Source: Tetmemena sp. SeJ-2015 (taxonomy: Eukaryota; Ciliophora; Spirotrichea; Sporadotrichida; Oxytrichidae). From it: DNA of 64,000 bases. Within the stretch, counting starts at the first letter, position 1, and every line of letters begins with the position of its first letter. The position numbers and the translations under genes are program-made. Positions 61,605-64,000 of this stretch are shown here, in pieces. The stretch lies in assembly GCA_027382625.1 (NCBI GenBank), contig JAJKFJ010021798.1, forward strand, positions 36,286-100,285. Direction: 5' to 3'. The notes beneath the pieces were generated by a model. That model saw only the letters and a list, made by a program, of their open reading frames with translations, made no database searches and had not been told where the DNA came from.

Positions 61605-61898
61605 ATGAAGGATGTGATAATTGAGGGAGAATCGCGCAAAAGAATGATGGATCCAACTTTTGAAATAGAATAGCCCCCTGCTTAAAAGCAAGTAAATAAT
61701 GATTAGCAGATTGATTCTTAAAGCTAAATAAAAGGAGACTTGAACTAAAACACAAAAGCTCCCACTGATGTTGATTAGATAATCGCTAGCGAACTTTAAA
61801 AGTAACAAAGCTTAAGCGAACACGAAGATATCACAAATTAATAAAGCAATATGCAAGATAGAGAGAAAGTTCCTTAATAGAAGCCTTATCAAGTGTGA
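61605..61898 (+). CDS. Small Gln-rich protein (97 residues) or terminal exon
   Basis: An intact frame from ATG 61605 (MKDVIIEGESRKRMMDPTFE) to TGA 61896-61898 carries about 20 Gln, mostly TAA/TAG. It may be a separate small gene or the last exon of a gene to the left that was split by the inverted-repeat element. No domain. Confidence 0.45.
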
Positions 61899-61919
61899 AT
61901 TTACATTTTTAAGATGATA

Positions 61920-63500
61920 TTTTTTTTTTAATTTAATTTAAATAAAAATAATCATCATAATTCGGGAGAAGTTCTCCCAAAACTCAGTTTAAATTTAACG
62001 TCATTTAGTACTCTTTTTCCCGTACAACTTTTTTCCCCTTTAGCTGCTCGGGATCAGGGGGGTTTGGGAATCAAGCTAAAAGACTGTTAACAAATATAAA
62101 ACACCTGCACTATGCTTGCCTCTCCGACACTGTGTCTCAAAATACTCCATTCCATACTTGCGAGAAATCCGGGGTTCACCATCAGATTGTTTAATTCTTT
62201 TTTTTGTCATAGCTTGACTTTTTATTCCCCAAAGAATTTTGATGGGAATGTCGCATTTCCGCAGTCATTAATCCATTGCTCAGCCTTCTCAAAGGAATTT
62301 CTCTTAGTTGTGTCGAAAAGGAAGAGAATGGCTGTTGATCCATTCACATACTTGTGAAGTATTTGTGATGACTTCTTTCCCTGGCTATCGAAGTATACTA
62401 TTTTTATTGGTACGCATCGTCTATGTAGAATTAGCTATAAAAATTGAGAACTAATTTTTAAAAGGGAAAATCAAAAAAAGAAAAAGAGAAGTTACAGCAT
62501 TTAAAATAATAGAAGGTCGATGAAATCGGAAACTGACCTTGATGTGAAGTGGAGGATTGCTCATTCTCAACCATGAGCCTAATGTTGAAGAAAATAGACC
62601 CAAGAAAGTGCTTTTTCCAACTCCTGAATCTCCTACGATAGATATCTTTAACTTAAAATGATAATCATCAAGCTCTTGTTGCCTTGTCCTCCTGCAAAGC
62701 TGCGTTCATTTTAATTTTAAATTTTTAAAAATCTCTAGCGTTTTAAATTTTTTCCCCCTTAATGGTGTATAAATTCCAATTTATACATCCCCCTGACTGT
62801 TGATCCAATTAGCATAGTCTAAATTTTACTGCTTGCAAATGTAAGTTTAATGTTGCTCTTTTTAAGCGATTTCTTTATGTCTACTTTTATAAGCAGGGGC
62901 AATCTTCATCCTCGAGTTCTATTGGCAAGCTTTTAAAAAATTTAAGTTCCTGAGTTTGCATCCTAAGAGCTAAAAGAATAAACAAACCCTTTTTTAGACT
63001 TTTTGAGGACTTTAAACCAAAAGTGTGACTCAACCTCCAAATCGGGGCTGCAGGAGTTAAATATATTCAAATCTAAAAGAAGTGTAGATTGTCTGATCTT
63101 CTTTGTTTAAGGGGAAGAGATGTGTAGGGCCCTTTTTTTTCTGATAGAGGACAATATTCTTTGCTTGTTTGGGGGTTTGATGTAGGGGTATGTTGGCACC
63201 CCCTTCCAGTACTATATCTGTTTTGCTGAAATCTAGTACTCTTCTTCTGTTGTTTAATTTATCAGGCTTTGTGCTAATTTTCTTTACAGAAACTGAGAAT
63301 CCAAAATCAAATTATCCGCAATAGCACTCATGAGAGTAAAAGTCTGTATCATAAAAATTTGTTTAAACCCGAGAGTTGGAATTTTATGATGGGGGTAAGT
63401 ATGTGAAAAATCTGCTTTTTAGTTTTCTCATTTGATTTAAAATTAATAAAAACCCCCAAATTTCCCCAAGGGGAGTGATTGAGTTAAGGTATGAGAAATT
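61920..63500. other. Zone with intermittent inflated homopolymers
   Basis: Runs such as tttttttttt, cccccttt and ggggggtttggg recur between stretches of normal sequence. Frames read through this zone, including the GTPase gene, are less reliable. Confidence 0.45.
62050..62690 (-). CDS. Rab-like small GTPase with degenerate nucleotide-binding motifs
   Basis: The exon at about 62675-62530 reads LKISIVGDSGVGKSTFLGLF, an intact P-loop. After an intron (GTCAGT... to about 62440) the frame gives KIVYFDSQGKKSSQILHKYV, where WDTAGQ is replaced by FDSQGK, and AILFLFDTTKRNSFEKAEQW, the usual Rab strand. The G4 region reads ILWGIKSQAM instead of GNKSDL, and G5 reads YFETQCRRG instead of ETSAK. Overall order and spacing are Rab-like. 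The changed G3-G5 motifs suggest altered nucleotide binding or decay. The N-terminal exon and the end are not clear. Confidence 0.6.
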
Positions 63501-63510
63501 TCAGATTTAA

Positions 63511-64000
63511 TTACACGTGAAAATGATCAATAGAGTCGTTTGACCTGATCCCTCTATCCAAGCCAGATCTGAAAAATGGCGAGCTCCACTCTGATGGAAC
63601 CATTGATCCCCATCTTATCTCTATGTTCTCTCTGCTTTTTCGCTCTTCGCCATCCCAATTGCTTTTACTCTCAATTTCTATCGTCAGGTCCCGCATTGAC
63701 TGACCTGACAGGGCTCCTCCCTGATGTGAAGTAGTTGATGCATGCCGAGAGCGTAATAGCATTCTTGGTTGTGAATGAGCGATAGCCATATTTGCCGAGC
63801 CTCCCCTTATATTATTAACTTATATAATTATAATGTCTAATTCAAACGGGTTGGCATGAAAGCAGAGAGAGATATATAAGAGATGCGATATGGTTTCCAT
63901 CTTAAGAGCTCGACCCATCCAGATCTGTAGTTCTCGAGGATAGAGAAGATGCATGATCAAAGGAACTCCGCTGATGGATTTTCTTTTCTCTTCCAACTCA
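63511..64000 (-). CDS. Partial gene, Ser/Arg-rich N-terminal part, cut by window end
   Basis: A minus-strand frame from 63789 (MAIAHSQPRMLLRSRHASTT) to 63511 is open and uses balanced codons (DLTIEIESKSNWDGEERKS). Upstream, 63960-63850 reads SSFDHASSLSSRTTDLDGSS, so the gene probably begins beyond 64000. No domain recognised. The TGA-free frame may run on below 63511 into AT-rich, homopolymer-damaged sequence. Confidence 0.4.

Noticed and set aside
1..64000. Telomeric repeats (C4A4 type), rRNA, tRNA genes, CRISPR arrays
   Set aside because: None could be recognised by eye. Short ccccaaaa-like runs occur only in homopolymer-inflated zones and are not tandem.

Overview
The window looks like germline (micronuclear) DNA of a spirotrich/hypotrich ciliate of the Oxytricha-Stylonychia type. 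In-frame TAA and TAG read as glutamine and only TGA ends genes; the 245-codon gene at 49645-50382 is a clean example. Introns are short (about 30-150 nt, GTAAG...AG). Most intergenic DNA is AT-rich. Coding regions are broken by short AT-rich internal eliminated sequences (IESs) bounded by small direct repeats (pointers), and two elongation factor 2 (EF-2) genes are present only as scrambled macronuclear-destined segments (MDSs).

Layout. 1-1640 is homopolymer-rich, poor-quality sequence. 1640-9416 carries three minus-strand hypothetical genes, one of them a coiled-coil/zinc-binding protein. A plus-strand gene (9581-10993) starts head-to-head with them. 11152-18450 is a run of minus-strand genes: a BET-type bromodomain-NET protein, an MSP-domain protein, a long Gln/Ser-rich protein and a ubiquitin-like/UBA protein. 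The 5' end of the last is duplicated in tandem at 18935-19567. 20101-24440 is scrambled EF-2 copy A. 24750-37898 is a plus-strand run: an FG-repeat/RING/B-box/TLDc protein, an acylated START-domain protein and two low-complexity proteins. A 617-bp foldback element with a GC-rich core lies at 38200-38816. Scrambled EF-2 copy B spans 39391-46709. 47600-64000 holds further genes, including a sulfotransferase, an LMBR1-like membrane protein, a Pex13-like protein and a degenerate Rab-like GTPase, plus a second inverted-repeat element (60639-61456).

The most notable feature is the EF-2 organisation. Each locus consists of four consecutive blocks (P, Q, R1, R2). Each block keeps a 5'-to-3' ordered subset of the gene, and the four subsets interleave into one complete EF-2. 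The pattern is what four tandem full-length copies would leave after complementary decay. Copy B, about 15 kb downstream, has the same four-block plan, a much more AT-rich and diverged sequence, larger IESs, and one patch of near-identity with copy A that suggests gene conversion.

All functional calls come from reading motifs by eye. Exon/IES boundaries are approximate unless a pointer pair is given.
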